From assembly GCA_021776595.1 (NCBI GenBank), contig JAJFFP010000092.1, forward strand, positions 1 through 44,863: DNA of 44,863 bases, in the 5' to 3' direction. Numbering within the stretch: the first letter of the stretch is position 1; each line of letters starts with the position of its first letter. The notes beneath the pieces are model-generated. The model saw only the letters and a program-made list of their open reading frames with translations, did no database searches and had not been told where the DNA came from. The position numbers and the translations under genes were made by a program. The stretch comes from Robiginitomaculum sp. GTDB lineage: Bacteria; Pseudomonadota; Alphaproteobacteria; Caulobacterales; Maricaulaceae. Of the stretch, positions 28,575 through 37,164 are shown one piece after another.

Positions 28575-29867
28575 ATGAATATACAAGAATTCCAGAAGTT
28601 GGTTCCCGGCGCGCCTGCTGGCCGTTTTAACGGAATTGAGCGCAATTACACCCCGGCCGAGGTGCGGCGTTTGCGTGGCTCTGTGCCGATTGAATATACG
28701 CTGGCAAAGCGCGGAGCCAACCAGTTGTGGGCATTGCTGCAAAGCGAAGATTATATCAATGCCCTTGGGGCCATGAGTGGAAATCAGGCTATGCAAATGG
28801 TGCGCGCTGGCCTGAAAGCCATTTACCTTTCTGGCTGGCAGGTGGCCGCCGATGCCAATGTGGCCGGTGCCATGTATCCTGACCAGTCTTTATATCCGGC
28901 CAATTCCGGCCCGGAGCTTGCCAAAAAGATTAATCGAACCTTGCAACGTGCCGATCAGATCGAATGTGCAGAAGGCGGGGCGGAGCGCGACTGGTTTGCG
29001 CCTATTGTGGCGGATGCAGAAGCCGGTTTTGGCGGGCCGCTCAATTGTTTTGAGATTATGAAGGCCTATATCGAAGCCGGTGCCGCCGGGGTGCATTTTG
29101 AGGATCAGTTGGCCTCGGAGAAAAAATGCGGGCATCTGGGTGGCAAGGTGTTGATCCCGACCCGCGCCCATGAGCGTAATCTTCAGGCCGCCCGTCTGGC
29201 CGCTGATGTGTGTGGCGTTTCAACTCTGGTGGTGGCGCGCACCGATGCGGAATCGGCCAAGCTGATCACTTCGGATGTGGATGAGCGCGATCATGAATTT
29301 ATCGACAGGCAAGCCGGGCGCACCCCGGAAGGGTTTTATCGCCTTAAAGGCGACGGTGTGGCCCATTGTATCAAGCGCGGTCTTAGCTACGCCAAGGTGG
29401 CGGACCTTTTATGGTGGGAAACTTCCAGGCCAAACCTTGAGGATGCGCGGCGTTTTGCCGAGGAAATTCATGCGCAATTTCCTGGTAAATTGCTGGCCTA
29501 TAATTGCTCGCCCAGTTTTAACTGGGAAGCCAATCTGGACAAGGACACCATCGCCAAGTTCCAGCGTGAGCTGGGGGCCATGGGTTATAAATACCAGTTT
29601 GTGACCCTGGCTGGTTTCCATAACCTGAACCATGGCATGTATGAACTGGCGCGCGGTTACAAGGAGCGTGGCATGGCGGCCTATTCAGAATTGCAACAGG
29701 CCGAATTTGCTTCTGAAAAGCATGGCTACACCGCCACCCGCCACCAGCGCGAGGTTGGCACCGGTTATTTTGATGCCGTGGCCAATGCTATATCGGGTGG
29801 TCAGTCTTCTACTATGGCACTGGGCGAGTCCACCGAAAGCGCGCAATTTATCGTGGCGGCAGAATAA
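28575..29867 (+). CDS. aceA: Isocitrate lyase
   Basis: Cleaves isocitrate to glyoxylate and succinate, the first step of the glyoxylate shunt, which allows growth on acetate and fatty acids. The 430 residues contain the signature KKCGH (183-187; catalytic Cys185), the substrate loop segment [10 protein letters not shown], metal-binding [10 protein letters not shown], and [10 protein letters not shown]. The size fits the short bacterial AceA type. ATG 28575 is preferred (AAGGA seven bases upstream); ATG 28572 adds one Met. It is divergent from the ScfR-like regulator and ends at a strong hairpin. Confidence 0.97.
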   Translation: MNIQEFQKLVPGAPAGRFNGIERNYTPAEVRRLRGSVPIEYTLAKRGANQLWALLQSEDYINALGAMSGNQAMQMVRAGLKAIYLSGWQVAADANVAGAMYPDQSLYPANSGPELAKKINRTLQRADQIECAEGGAERDWFAPIVADAEAGFGGPLNCFEIMKAYIEAGAAGVHFEDQLASEKKCGHLGGKVLIPTRAHERNLQAARLAADVCGVSTLVVARTDAESAKLITSDVDERDHEFIDRQAGRTPEGFYRLKGDGVAHCIKRGLSYAKVADLLWWETSRPNLEDARRFAEEIHAQFPGKLLAYNCSPSFNWEANLDKDTIAKFQRELGAMGYKYQFVTLAGFHNLNHGMYELARGYKERGMAAYSELQQAEFASEKHGYTATRHQREVGTGYFDAVANAISGGQSSTMALGESTESAQFIVAAE

Positions 29868-29886
29868 TCCAATCTCCCCAAAGGTT

Positions 29887-29914
29887 GCGGGGCGCTGCAC
29901 AAGCAGCGCCCCGC
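29887..29914. terminator. Strong hairpin between aceA and TonB receptor 1 (possible bidirectional terminator)
   Basis: GCGGGGCGCTGC-ACAA-GCAGCGCCCCGC is a perfect 12-bp stem with a tetraloop, placed between the convergent ends of aceA and the receptor gene. It lacks a T-run on either side, so termination may rely on the stem or on Rho. Confidence 0.65.
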
Positions 29915-29930
29915 GCTTCACCGTATGGGT

Positions 29931-32156
29931 TTAATTAAAATCCACTTTTAGCTCCAGTCCGATGACCCGGCCTTTATTCAAGGGAGCAAAGGTGCCGCCG
30001 CCCAGCACATTTGGCAATTGCGTATCGCCGCCGTGGGTGACTTCGTTGAGCAGGTTTTTGCCATAAAGTGAAAGGGTTATCTGATTTTCGGTGTGCAAGG
30101 AGAGATTGATGTCGAGCATATCAGCACCGTTTAAGGTTCCCAGATTGTTGTCGGTGTAAAACGCCCGGTCGCGATGGCTCAGGCTGGACTGCAAGGTCCA
30201 GGTGCCAACGCCGTTCCATGCTTGCGAGAAGATAAATCCAAGGCTGTAAGTCCAGGGAGCCAGACGCGGTATTTGTAAGGCTTTATCGGCTGCATCAACG
30301 ACAAAATCACCGTTTAGATCAAACAGAACCTGATCATAGCGGCCATTGGTATGACCGATGGAGCCAAGCAGGGTGAGGCGGTCGCTGATATAAAACTGCG
30401 CCTCACTTTCAAAGCCCCAGATCTGTGCATTGGCCGTGTTGCGGATAATCTGCACCACCCCGGCGCGCGGATCAGATAGATTAATCTCACGCTGCATATT
30501 GGAGATGTCATTAAGAAAAAGCGCCGAGTTTATGCGCAAAAGATCATTTGGCCGGGCCTTTACACCCAATTCAAAAGCGTTGACTTTTTCCTCATCAAAC
30601 GGCCCCGGCGCGATAAAGGCAGAGGTGTTGCGTAAATTATAACCGCCGGAGCGAAAGCCGCGTGTCCAGGTGCCATAGACATTCAAATCATCATCCGGCA
30701 CCCAGGTGAGGCCGACTTTTGGCGAAAAATTGGACCAGGAATTCTTGTCGTTAAAATCAAACGGGCAGGTGCCGACAATGACATTGCAAGGGCTGGTGTT
30801 CAAGGTTACGGTGGCCACGTTAACGCGTTTGCGCTCATGGGTGTAGCGCCCGCCAAGAATAAGGTTCAAGCTGGGGTTTAGCGCATAATCGGCCTGTGCA
30901 AACGCACCAATGGTGCTCTGGCGCTGCTTGCCACCACCAAAGAAAGTCAAAAAGCCGTCAAATATGTTACGCGATTCCTGATAGCCCACGTCCTGGGTGA
31001 AATAATAAAGCCCGGTGGTTACATCCAGCCGATCAGCAAAACGTCCGGCATAGCGCAGCTCATTGCTCCATTGCTCTTGCGTGGTGCGGGTGTCTGAACT
31101 GAATAATTCTGCCGGGCTGGCATCAATGTCGGCACGGGTGCGGTTATCAAAATTGCGAAAGCCGAAAATATTGGTAATGGTGCCATTGCCAAGGGCCACA
31201 TCCCAATTAGTTTCAATACTGAACTGATCCCAGCGATGATCATAAAGGCCGGTTTCATTGATGGAAAAATCTAGGCTGTGCCGGTCAAAGCCAATGGCCC
31301 CTGCGGGGATAGGGCCAGCCCCGCCTTCATGCTTTTGCGCGGCCGGACCATCACCTTCGCTGGTGCCGTGCTCATAGCGCAAGGTAAATTCAAGATTGGC
31401 ATTTGGTGTGAATACCAAAGACGGACGCACCATAAAGGTTTTGGCCTTGCCAAAAGCGCTGAACTGATCGGGCTGGCCAAAATTTGGCCCACCTTCATAG
31501 TTTTTGAAATAACCATCATCCTTGTTGTAATAAGCAGAGAGTTTGGCTTTAAGTTTATCCTTTACCAACGGCCCGGACACGGACCCCATCAGATAATAAT
31601 TGCCCCTGGTGCCGCGAAAACCGGATTCGGCGGCCGCCTTGAAGCTCGCCTGAAATTCATCCGTGGGTTTTTTGGTGTTGATCAGCACCGCGCCGCCGGT
31701 CACATTTCGGCCAAACAATATGCCCTGCGGCCCGCGCAGCACCTCAATGCTTTGCAGATCAAAAATATCCAGCACCATGCCAGAAGTGATGCCCATATAG
31801 ACGCCATCAACAAAAACGCCAACGGTGGGGTCAATCGAGGGGATGGAGGAATTAATGCCAAGCCCGCGAATGGAAAAATTGGCTACGCCGCGCCAGGTGC
31901 CAATATCATCCAGCGAAACGTTGGGAATGGAATAACTTAAAGATTCAAGATCGCGCACATGCAGGGTTTCCAGTTGCGCTTCACCAAAGGCCGTAACCGC
32001 CAAAGGCGCGGATTGCAAATCCGTGCCACCGGCTTTTTTGGTGGCGGTAATGATAATCTCATCTTCCAGTGTGGTGCCAGTTTGCGCCATGGCGCTGTGG
32101 GTAAAGGCGGCAAATGCTACCGCAGATAACAGGCTTGCTCTTGCTTGATGTTTCAT
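29931..32156 (-). CDS. TonB-dependent outer-membrane receptor 1
   Basis: A 741-residue active transporter. The signal peptide (ASLLSAVAFAAFTHSAMAQ) is followed by a TonB box-like DEIIITAT. The plug domain follows (LSYSIPNVSLDDIG, SIRGLGINSSIPSIDPTVGV, SIEVLRGPQGILFGRNVTGG), then a 22-strand barrel with the C-terminal GLELKVDFN ending in Phe-Asn. Start ATG 32156 has GAGAG upstream; earlier Met codons give no signal peptide. It belongs to the large sphingomonad-type receptor family whose substrates are often lipophilic or aromatic compounds; the substrate here is unknown. It is closely related to receptor 2 and divergent from aceB. Confidence 0.95.
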   Translation of the reverse strand: MKHQARASLLSAVAFAAFTHSAMAQTGTTLEDEIIITATKKAGGTDLQSAPLAVTAFGEAQLETLHVRDLESLSYSIPNVSLDDIGTWRGVANFSIRGLGINSSIPSIDPTVGVFVDGVYMGITSGMVLDIFDLQSIEVLRGPQGILFGRNVTGGAVLINTKKPTDEFQASFKAAAESGFRGTRGNYYLMGSVSGPLVKDKLKAKLSAYYNKDDGYFKNYEGGPNFGQPDQFSAFGKAKTFMVRPSLVFTPNANLEFTLRYEHGTSEGDGPAAQKHEGGAGPIPAGAIGFDRHSLDFSINETGLYDHRWDQFSIETNWDVALGNGTITNIFGFRNFDNRTRADIDASPAELFSSDTRTTQEQWSNELRYAGRFADRLDVTTGLYYFTQDVGYQESRNIFDGFLTFFGGGKQRQSTIGAFAQADYALNPSLNLILGGRYTHERKRVNVATVTLNTSPCNVIVGTCPFDFNDKNSWSNFSPKVGLTWVPDDDLNVYGTWTRGFRSGGYNLRNTSAFIAPGPFDEEKVNAFELGVKARPNDLLRINSALFLNDISNMQREINLSDPRAGVVQIIRNTANAQIWGFESEAQFYISDRLTLLGSIGHTNGRYDQVLFDLNGDFVVDAADKALQIPRLAPWTYSLGFIFSQAWNGVGTWTLQSSLSHRDRAFYTDNNLGTLNGADMLDINLSLHTENQITLSLYGKNLLNEVTHGGDTQLPNVLGGGTFAPLNKGRVIGLELKVDFN

Positions 32157-32199
32157 TTCACTCTCTTTTTCGGGGTGCAAATGTTTGTTATGTTCAGAT

Positions 32200-32246
32200 T
32201 TGACATGCCCATACCAGAACGGCATTAGGGCATATCAATTATGCCC
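32200..32246 (+). promoter_or_regulatory. aceB promoter with overlapping palindrome
   Basis: TTGACA (32200-32205) is a perfect -35 element; 17 bases later CATTAG (32223-32228) could serve as a weak -10. A perfect inverted repeat, GGGCATA-TCAAT-TATGCCC (32228-32246), starts at the end of that -10, and a further ATGCCC half-site lies at 32205-32210. A repressor bound there would block transcription of aceB. Confidence 0.5.
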
Positions 32247-32257
32247 AGGAAAACGCT

Positions 32258-33859
32258 ATGTCCAATACCAATGCTGCGCTTTTACAAGACATCACAATCA
32301 CCGGTGGCATGACACCGGGTTTTGATGCGATATTGAGCCCAAAAGCACTTGATTTTGTTGCGCAATTACACAGGCGATTTAATCTCTCCCGTCTGAATTT
32401 ATTGGCAGAAAGGGCGCAGCGCCAGCGCCAACTGGATGCGGGCGAAGACCCGGATTTTGCCCAAAAGAGCGCCGATATTCGTGCCGCCGACTGGAAAGTG
32501 CGCCCGGCACCAAATGACTTGCTGGACCGGCGGGTGGAAATCACCGGCCCGGTGGATCGTAAAATGATCATTAATGCCCTGAATTCCGGTGCCAAATGCT
32601 TTATGGCGGATTTTGAAGATGCCTCATCGCCTTACTGGAAAAACATGGTGCAGGGGCAGGTCAATTTACGTGATGCCAATGCCCGCAAAATTGATTATGT
32701 GGATGAAACGCGCGGTAAAGCCTATGCGCTTAACGCGGATCCTGCGGTTCTGATTGTGCGCCCCCGTGGCTGGCATATGGTTGAGGCACATATGCAGGTG
32801 GATGGCGAAGCGGTATCGGCGTCGTTGTTCGATTTTGGGCTTTATCTGTTCCACAATCATCAGGCTTTACAAGCGCAGGACAGCGGCCCGTATTTTTATT
32901 TACCCAAGCTGGAAAATGCGGCTGAGGCCAGGCTTTGGAATATGGTCATACTTCATGCCCAGTCTCTGCTGGGCCTTCCCATTGGCACGGTGCGGGTAAC
33001 AGTTTTGATAGAAACCATTATGGCCAGCTTTGAGATTGATGAAATTTTATATGCCCTGCGCGATCATATTGTTGGTCTTAATTGCGGACGGTGGGATTAT
33101 ATCTTCAGTTACATCAAACGCTTTGCCCGTCGTGCTGACCGTATCTTGCCCGAACGTGCCAATGTGACCATGACCTCGCCCTTTATGCGCGCCTATTCGC
33201 GTTTGGTCATCGAGACCTGCCATAAACGCGGTGCCCATGCCATTGGTGGCATGGCGGCGCAAATCCCGATCAAGGGTGATGAGAAAGCCAATGAAGCCGC
33301 CTTTGCCAAAGTGCGCGCAGACAAAGAGCGTGAGGTAAAAGACGGCCATGATGGCACCTGGGTGGCGCATCCGGGCATGGTGGCTCTGGCCATGGAGGTG
33401 TTTGACGCGCATATGCCGCTGGCCAATCAGATTGAGCGCCTCAATGGCTATTGCGCCAGTGCGAAGGCATTATTGACACCAAGTGCTGGCGAGATCACCG
33501 AAGCCGGTGTTTGCACCAATATTGAAGTGGGGATTTTATATCTGGCTTCCTGGCTGCGCGGGCAGGGTGCCGTGCCCATTCATAATTTGATGGAAGATGC
33601 CGCCACGGCGGAAATTTCCCGCGCCCAGCTTTGGCAATGGCGGGTTCATGGTGCCAAAATGCAAAGCGGCATCATGATTGATGCGCCCTATCTGCAAGAG
33701 CAGTTTGCACGGATTCTGGCCAGGCTTAAAGTCGTTACAGGTGCGAAGGATTGGCAACAAAGCCGCATTGATGACGCGGCAAAAATTATGCGTGATCTGG
33801 TCTTTGTCGATGATTTTGAAGAGTTTCTGACCATTCCTGCCTATGAGTTGATCAAATAA
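32258..33859 (+). CDS. aceB: Malate synthase A
   Basis: Condenses glyoxylate with acetyl-CoA to malate, completing the glyoxylate shunt. The 533 residues fit the A isoform (about 530 residues), not the 720-residue G form. Visible signatures are VRPRGWHM (glyoxylate-binding Arg), LIETIMASFEIDEILYALR, the family signature HIVGLNCGRWDYIFSYIK, and the catalytic Asp in NLMEDAATAEISRAQ. AGGA lies seven bases before the ATG. It is flanked on both sides by paralogous TonB receptor genes on the opposite strand. Confidence 0.97.
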   Translation: MSNTNAALLQDITITGGMTPGFDAILSPKALDFVAQLHRRFNLSRLNLLAERAQRQRQLDAGEDPDFAQKSADIRAADWKVRPAPNDLLDRRVEITGPVDRKMIINALNSGAKCFMADFEDASSPYWKNMVQGQVNLRDANARKIDYVDETRGKAYALNADPAVLIVRPRGWHMVEAHMQVDGEAVSASLFDFGLYLFHNHQALQAQDSGPYFYLPKLENAAEARLWNMVILHAQSLLGLPIGTVRVTVLIETIMASFEIDEILYALRDHIVGLNCGRWDYIFSYIKRFARRADRILPERANVTMTSPFMRAYSRLVIETCHKRGAHAIGGMAAQIPIKGDEKANEAAFAKVRADKEREVKDGHDGTWVAHPGMVALAMEVFDAHMPLANQIERLNGYCASAKALLTPSAGEITEAGVCTNIEVGILYLASWLRGQGAVPIHNLMEDAATAEISRAQLWQWRVHGAKMQSGIMIDAPYLQEQFARILARLKVVTGAKDWQQSRIDDAAKIMRDLVFVDDFEEFLTIPAYELIK

Positions 33860-33893
33860 AAAAGGCGTTGTGAGCAAGTCACAACGCCTTTTT
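33858..33893. terminator. Rho-independent terminator after aceB (bidirectional)
   Basis: GGCGTTGTGA-GCAAG-TCACAACGCC is a perfect 10-bp stem flanked by an A-run (33858-33863) and T5 (33889-33893), so it can end transcription of aceB (+) and of TonB receptor 2 (-). Confidence 0.9.
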
Positions 33894-33913
33894 AGCTGAT
33901 ATGAGAATCAGGT

Positions 33914-36148
33914 TTAGTTAAAGTCGAGCTTCAATTCCAGCCCGATAATGCGACCCTTGTTCAGCGGCGCAAACGAGCCGCCGCCAAGCGTGGCAGGCAA
34001 TTGCGTGTCGCCACCATGGGTCACTTCATTGAGCAGGTTTTTACCATAAAGCGAGATGGTCACATTGTTCTCTGTGGTAAAGCCCAGATTAAGGTCCAGA
34101 ATATCGGCAGCATTCAGCTCACCAAGATTATTATCGGTGTAAAATGAGCGATTGCGGTGCGCATAATTGGTCCGCAATGCCCAGCTTCCAAGACCGGGAA
34201 CTTCGCTGTTCAGGATAAAGCCAACGCTGTAGGTCCAAGGGGCCAGACGCGGGATTTTTAAGGCTTTATCCGTGGCGTTCAAAGCGCCGTCGCCATTGAG
34301 ATCAAACAAAACCTTGTCATAGCTGCCATCAGTGTAACCAACCGAACCCAAAAGGGTCAGCATATCCATGACATAAATCTGAACTTCGGATTCAAAGCCC
34401 CAAATGGTGGCATCGGCGGTATTGCGAATAAACTGCACCACACCGGCCAGAGGATCGGCAATGTTAATCTCCCGCTGCATGTTGGAAATGTCATTATAAT
34501 AGATCGCAGAATTGATCCGTGCCCGGCCATTGGGCTGGCCCTTAAAGCCAACTTCGAAAGAACTGACTTTTTCCTCGTCAAACGGGGTAGGCAGGAAGGC
34601 CGCCGAAGTGTTGCGGAAATTATAGCCGCCGGAGCGGAAGCCTTGCGTCCAGTGACCGTAAACATTCCAGTCGTCATTGGGCGCCCAGGTCAGGCCGACT
34701 TTTGGTGAAAAGTTGGACCAGGAATCCCGGTCATTAAAGTCAAACGGGCAGGTGCCGGTAATGACATCACAAGGAGTACGATTGAAAATCAGCGTGGCAA
34801 TGCTGGCGCGTTTTTTCTCGTGGGTGTAGCGACCGCCAAGGATCAGCGAGACTTGATCGGTCAGGTCATAATCAGCTTGCGCAAATACGCCGTAGGTTTT
34901 TTGCCGTTGTTGGCCGCCACCAAAGAAATTCAGAGCACCAAAGGCGATATTGCGGGTTTCCTGATAAGCCGTGTCCTGAGTGAAGTAATAAAGCCCGGTA
35001 GTAATGTCTACACGATCACCAAAGCGGCCGGCATAGCGCAACTCATTGCTCCACTGGTCCTGATCGGTGGCAAAGCTGGCGTGGAACAGGGCCAGAGGCG
35101 TGGCATCAATATCACTGCGTCCGGTTCCCAGAAAATCACGATAACCAAAAATGTTGGTAATGGTGCCATCACCAAGGGGAATATCCCAGTTCGTTTCAAA
35201 AACAATTTGGTCCCAGTTATTATCGTAAAAGCCGTCTTCATCTATCGAGAAGCTGTCAGAATTGCGGTCAAAGCTGACAAAGGCATTGGGGAATGTGCCG
35301 TTACGACCAGGGTGGTTTTGTGATGCCGGGCCATCACCATTGCTCTCGCCATGTTCATAGCGAAGAATGAATTCAACATTGTCATTGGGCGTAAAGATCA
35401 GGGACGGGCGAACCATCACGGTTTCAGACTGGCCAAAAACGCTGAACGCATCAGGCTGGCCAAAGGCCGGGCCGCCTTCATAGTTTTTGAAATAGCCATT
35501 GTCTTTATTATAATAGGCCGAGATTTTGGCTTTGAGTTTATCTTCAACCAAGGGGCCGGAGATGGAACCCATCAGGTAATAATTACCACCGGTGTTTTTG
35601 AAACCCGATTCGGCGGCGGCCTTGAAGCTGGCCTGAAATTCATCTGTGGGCTTTTTGGTGTTGATCAGCACCGCACCGCCGGTCACGTTACGGCCAAAAA
35701 GGATGCCTTGCGGGCCACGCAGCACTTCTATGCTTTCAAGGTCAAAAATATCCAGCACAACCCCGGCATTAATACCCAGATACATGCCATCAGTGAAAAC
35801 CCCAACGGTGGGGTCAATGGAAGGAATGGAGCTGTTGATCCCCAGGCCACGAATAGAGAAGTTGGCGACACCGGGGGTGGTGCCAATATCATCGAGCGAG
35901 ACATTTGGGATGGAATAACTTAATGATTGCAGGTCGGTGACATGCAGCACTTCAAGCTGCTTCTCGCCAAAAGCAGTAATGGCAACCGGGGCTTCCTGGA
36001 TGTTGACGCCGCCCGCTTTCTTGGTGGCAGTAACGATGATCTCATCTTCAAGCACCGAGCCAGCGCTTTGCGCCAGTGCAGTGCCGGTAAGTGCAAAAGA
36101 AGATGCAGCACATAGCATTGCAATTTTTAGGGAGTTGCTGGTTTTCAT
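33914..36148 (-). CDS. TonB-dependent outer-membrane receptor 2 (paralogue of receptor 1)
   Basis: A 744-residue receptor with signal peptide (KIAMLCAASSFALTGTALAQ), a TonB box-like DEIIVTAT, plug motifs nearly identical to receptor 1 (SIRGLGINSSIPSIDPTVGV, VLRGPQGILFGRNVTGGAVL) and a C-terminal barrel end GLELKLDFN. Divergence from receptor 1 is concentrated in predicted extracellular loops. Both share a Cys pair (PCDVITGTCPFDFND here). ATG 36148 has GAGGA four to five bases upstream. The arrangement suggests a gene duplication around aceB. Confidence 0.95.
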   Translation of the reverse strand: MKTSNSLKIAMLCAASSFALTGTALAQSAGSVLEDEIIVTATKKAGGVNIQEAPVAITAFGEKQLEVLHVTDLQSLSYSIPNVSLDDIGTTPGVANFSIRGLGINSSIPSIDPTVGVFTDGMYLGINAGVVLDIFDLESIEVLRGPQGILFGRNVTGGAVLINTKKPTDEFQASFKAAAESGFKNTGGNYYLMGSISGPLVEDKLKAKISAYYNKDNGYFKNYEGGPAFGQPDAFSVFGQSETVMVRPSLIFTPNDNVEFILRYEHGESNGDGPASQNHPGRNGTFPNAFVSFDRNSDSFSIDEDGFYDNNWDQIVFETNWDIPLGDGTITNIFGYRDFLGTGRSDIDATPLALFHASFATDQDQWSNELRYAGRFGDRVDITTGLYYFTQDTAYQETRNIAFGALNFFGGGQQRQKTYGVFAQADYDLTDQVSLILGGRYTHEKKRASIATLIFNRTPCDVITGTCPFDFNDRDSWSNFSPKVGLTWAPNDDWNVYGHWTQGFRSGGYNFRNTSAAFLPTPFDEEKVSSFEVGFKGQPNGRARINSAIYYNDISNMQREINIADPLAGVVQFIRNTADATIWGFESEVQIYVMDMLTLLGSVGYTDGSYDKVLFDLNGDGALNATDKALKIPRLAPWTYSVGFILNSEVPGLGSWALRTNYAHRNRSFYTDNNLGELNAADILDLNLGFTTENNVTISLYGKNLLNEVTHGGDTQLPATLGGGSFAPLNKGRIIGLELKLDFN

Positions 36149-36165
36149 GTTTTCCTCACATTTGT

Positions 36166-36192
36166 GCCGGGTCCGGCCCATTATTGTTATGT
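36166..36192 (-). promoter_or_regulatory. Receptor 2 leader: palindrome and shared 11-bp word
   Basis: GCCGG-GT-CCGGC (36166-36177) is a perfect inverted repeat between the start codon and the word GAACATAACAA (minus strand, about 36183-36193). The same 11-mer precedes TonB receptor 1 at a similar distance (about 32185-32195), suggesting a common promoter or regulator site. Confidence 0.4.
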
Positions 36193-36363
36193 TCTACCCA
36201 TTGCAGGATTGCTGCTTCATAAGCATTTTTTGCCAATTTTGGCTAATAAAAACGCAGTTATCGGCGGGTTTGCCTTGGCAGAAGCTGACCATTGTGACAG
36301 ATTTGCAACATTCTGCCCATTATTTTAAGAATATCATAATCAGATACACGCAGGGGGCGTAAT

Positions 36364-37128
36364 TTGAGCCAGAGCCAACTCTCCCGTAAAAAATATGAGC
36401 GAGATCTGCGCACCTTACAGATCGCGCTGGGGCATATGCAGCGCCGGGGCGTTGAAAAGAACTGGCGCATATGCGTCGTTTTTGAGGGCCGTGATGCGGC
36501 GGGCAAGGATGGATCGATCAAGCGCATAACGGAAAATATGCCGCCGCGCGAAGTGCGAAACATTGCTTTGCCTAAACCCACGGCACGGGATCGTGCCAGT
36601 TGGTATTTTCAGCGCTATGTGCCGCATTTACCCGCAGAAGGAGAGATAACCCTGTTCAACCGGTCCTGGTATAATCGCGCCGGGGTGGAACCGGTCATGG
36701 GGTTTTGTACGCCGGAACAGACGCAGGTTTTTCTGACCGCCGCACCGCAATTTGAAGAAATGTTGGCCGAAGACGGCATAGTGCTGCTTAAATACTGGCT
36801 GGATATACCCAAAGCGGTTCAGCACAAGCGTCTGGAAAAACGCAAAAACGATCCTCTGAAAACCTGGAAGCTCAGCCCGTTGGATGCCTATGCGCAATCC
36901 CGCTGGGATGCCTATAGCGAGGCGCGCAATACCATGTTGCGGCGCACCGATCACGGGCTGGGCAAATGGAATATTGTTCAGGCCAGTGACAAGAAAATGG
37001 CGCGTCTGGAAATCATCCGGGATTTACTGCACAAGCTGGCACCTGACCTTCTGGATCATCCCGTTGACCGCAAAATTGTGCAGGAATTTACGCCCAAACA
37101 AATTGCCGATGGCACACTGGCCCCATAA
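36364..37128 (+). CDS. ppk2: Polyphosphate kinase 2 family protein
   Basis: A class I PPK2 enzyme that transfers phosphate between polyphosphate and nucleoside diphosphates, restoring ATP or GTP from polyphosphate. The 254 residues show Walker A FEGRDAAGKDGSIKRIT (from 40), RNIALPKPTARD, WYFQRYVPHLP, the lid-region LFNRSWYNRAGVEPVMGF, and a C-terminal WNIVQASDKKMARLEIIRDL. In the Walker B motif (usually FDRSWYNRAG) Asn99 replaces Asp; this may be a natural subfamily feature. The start is TTG, supported by AGGGGG six bases upstream. The 182-bp upstream gap also holds a GCCAA-TT-TTGGC palindrome (36232-36243). Confidence 0.92.
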   Translation: MSQSQLSRKKYERDLRTLQIALGHMQRRGVEKNWRICVVFEGRDAAGKDGSIKRITENMPPREVRNIALPKPTARDRASWYFQRYVPHLPAEGEITLFNRSWYNRAGVEPVMGFCTPEQTQVFLTAAPQFEEMLAEDGIVLLKYWLDIPKAVQHKRLEKRKNDPLKTWKLSPLDAYAQSRWDAYSEARNTMLRRTDHGLGKWNIVQASDKKMARLEIIRDLLHKLAPDLLDHPVDRKIVQEFTPKQIADGTLAP

Positions 37129-37164
37129 ACAGGCAAGACCTCTTTCTTTATTGTCAGGAAACCC

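Noticed and set aside
31278-35923. Plus-strand open frames opposite both TonB receptors (31278-31940 and 35351-35923)
   Set aside because: They resemble each other only because the receptor genes are paralogues; no independent evidence of coding.
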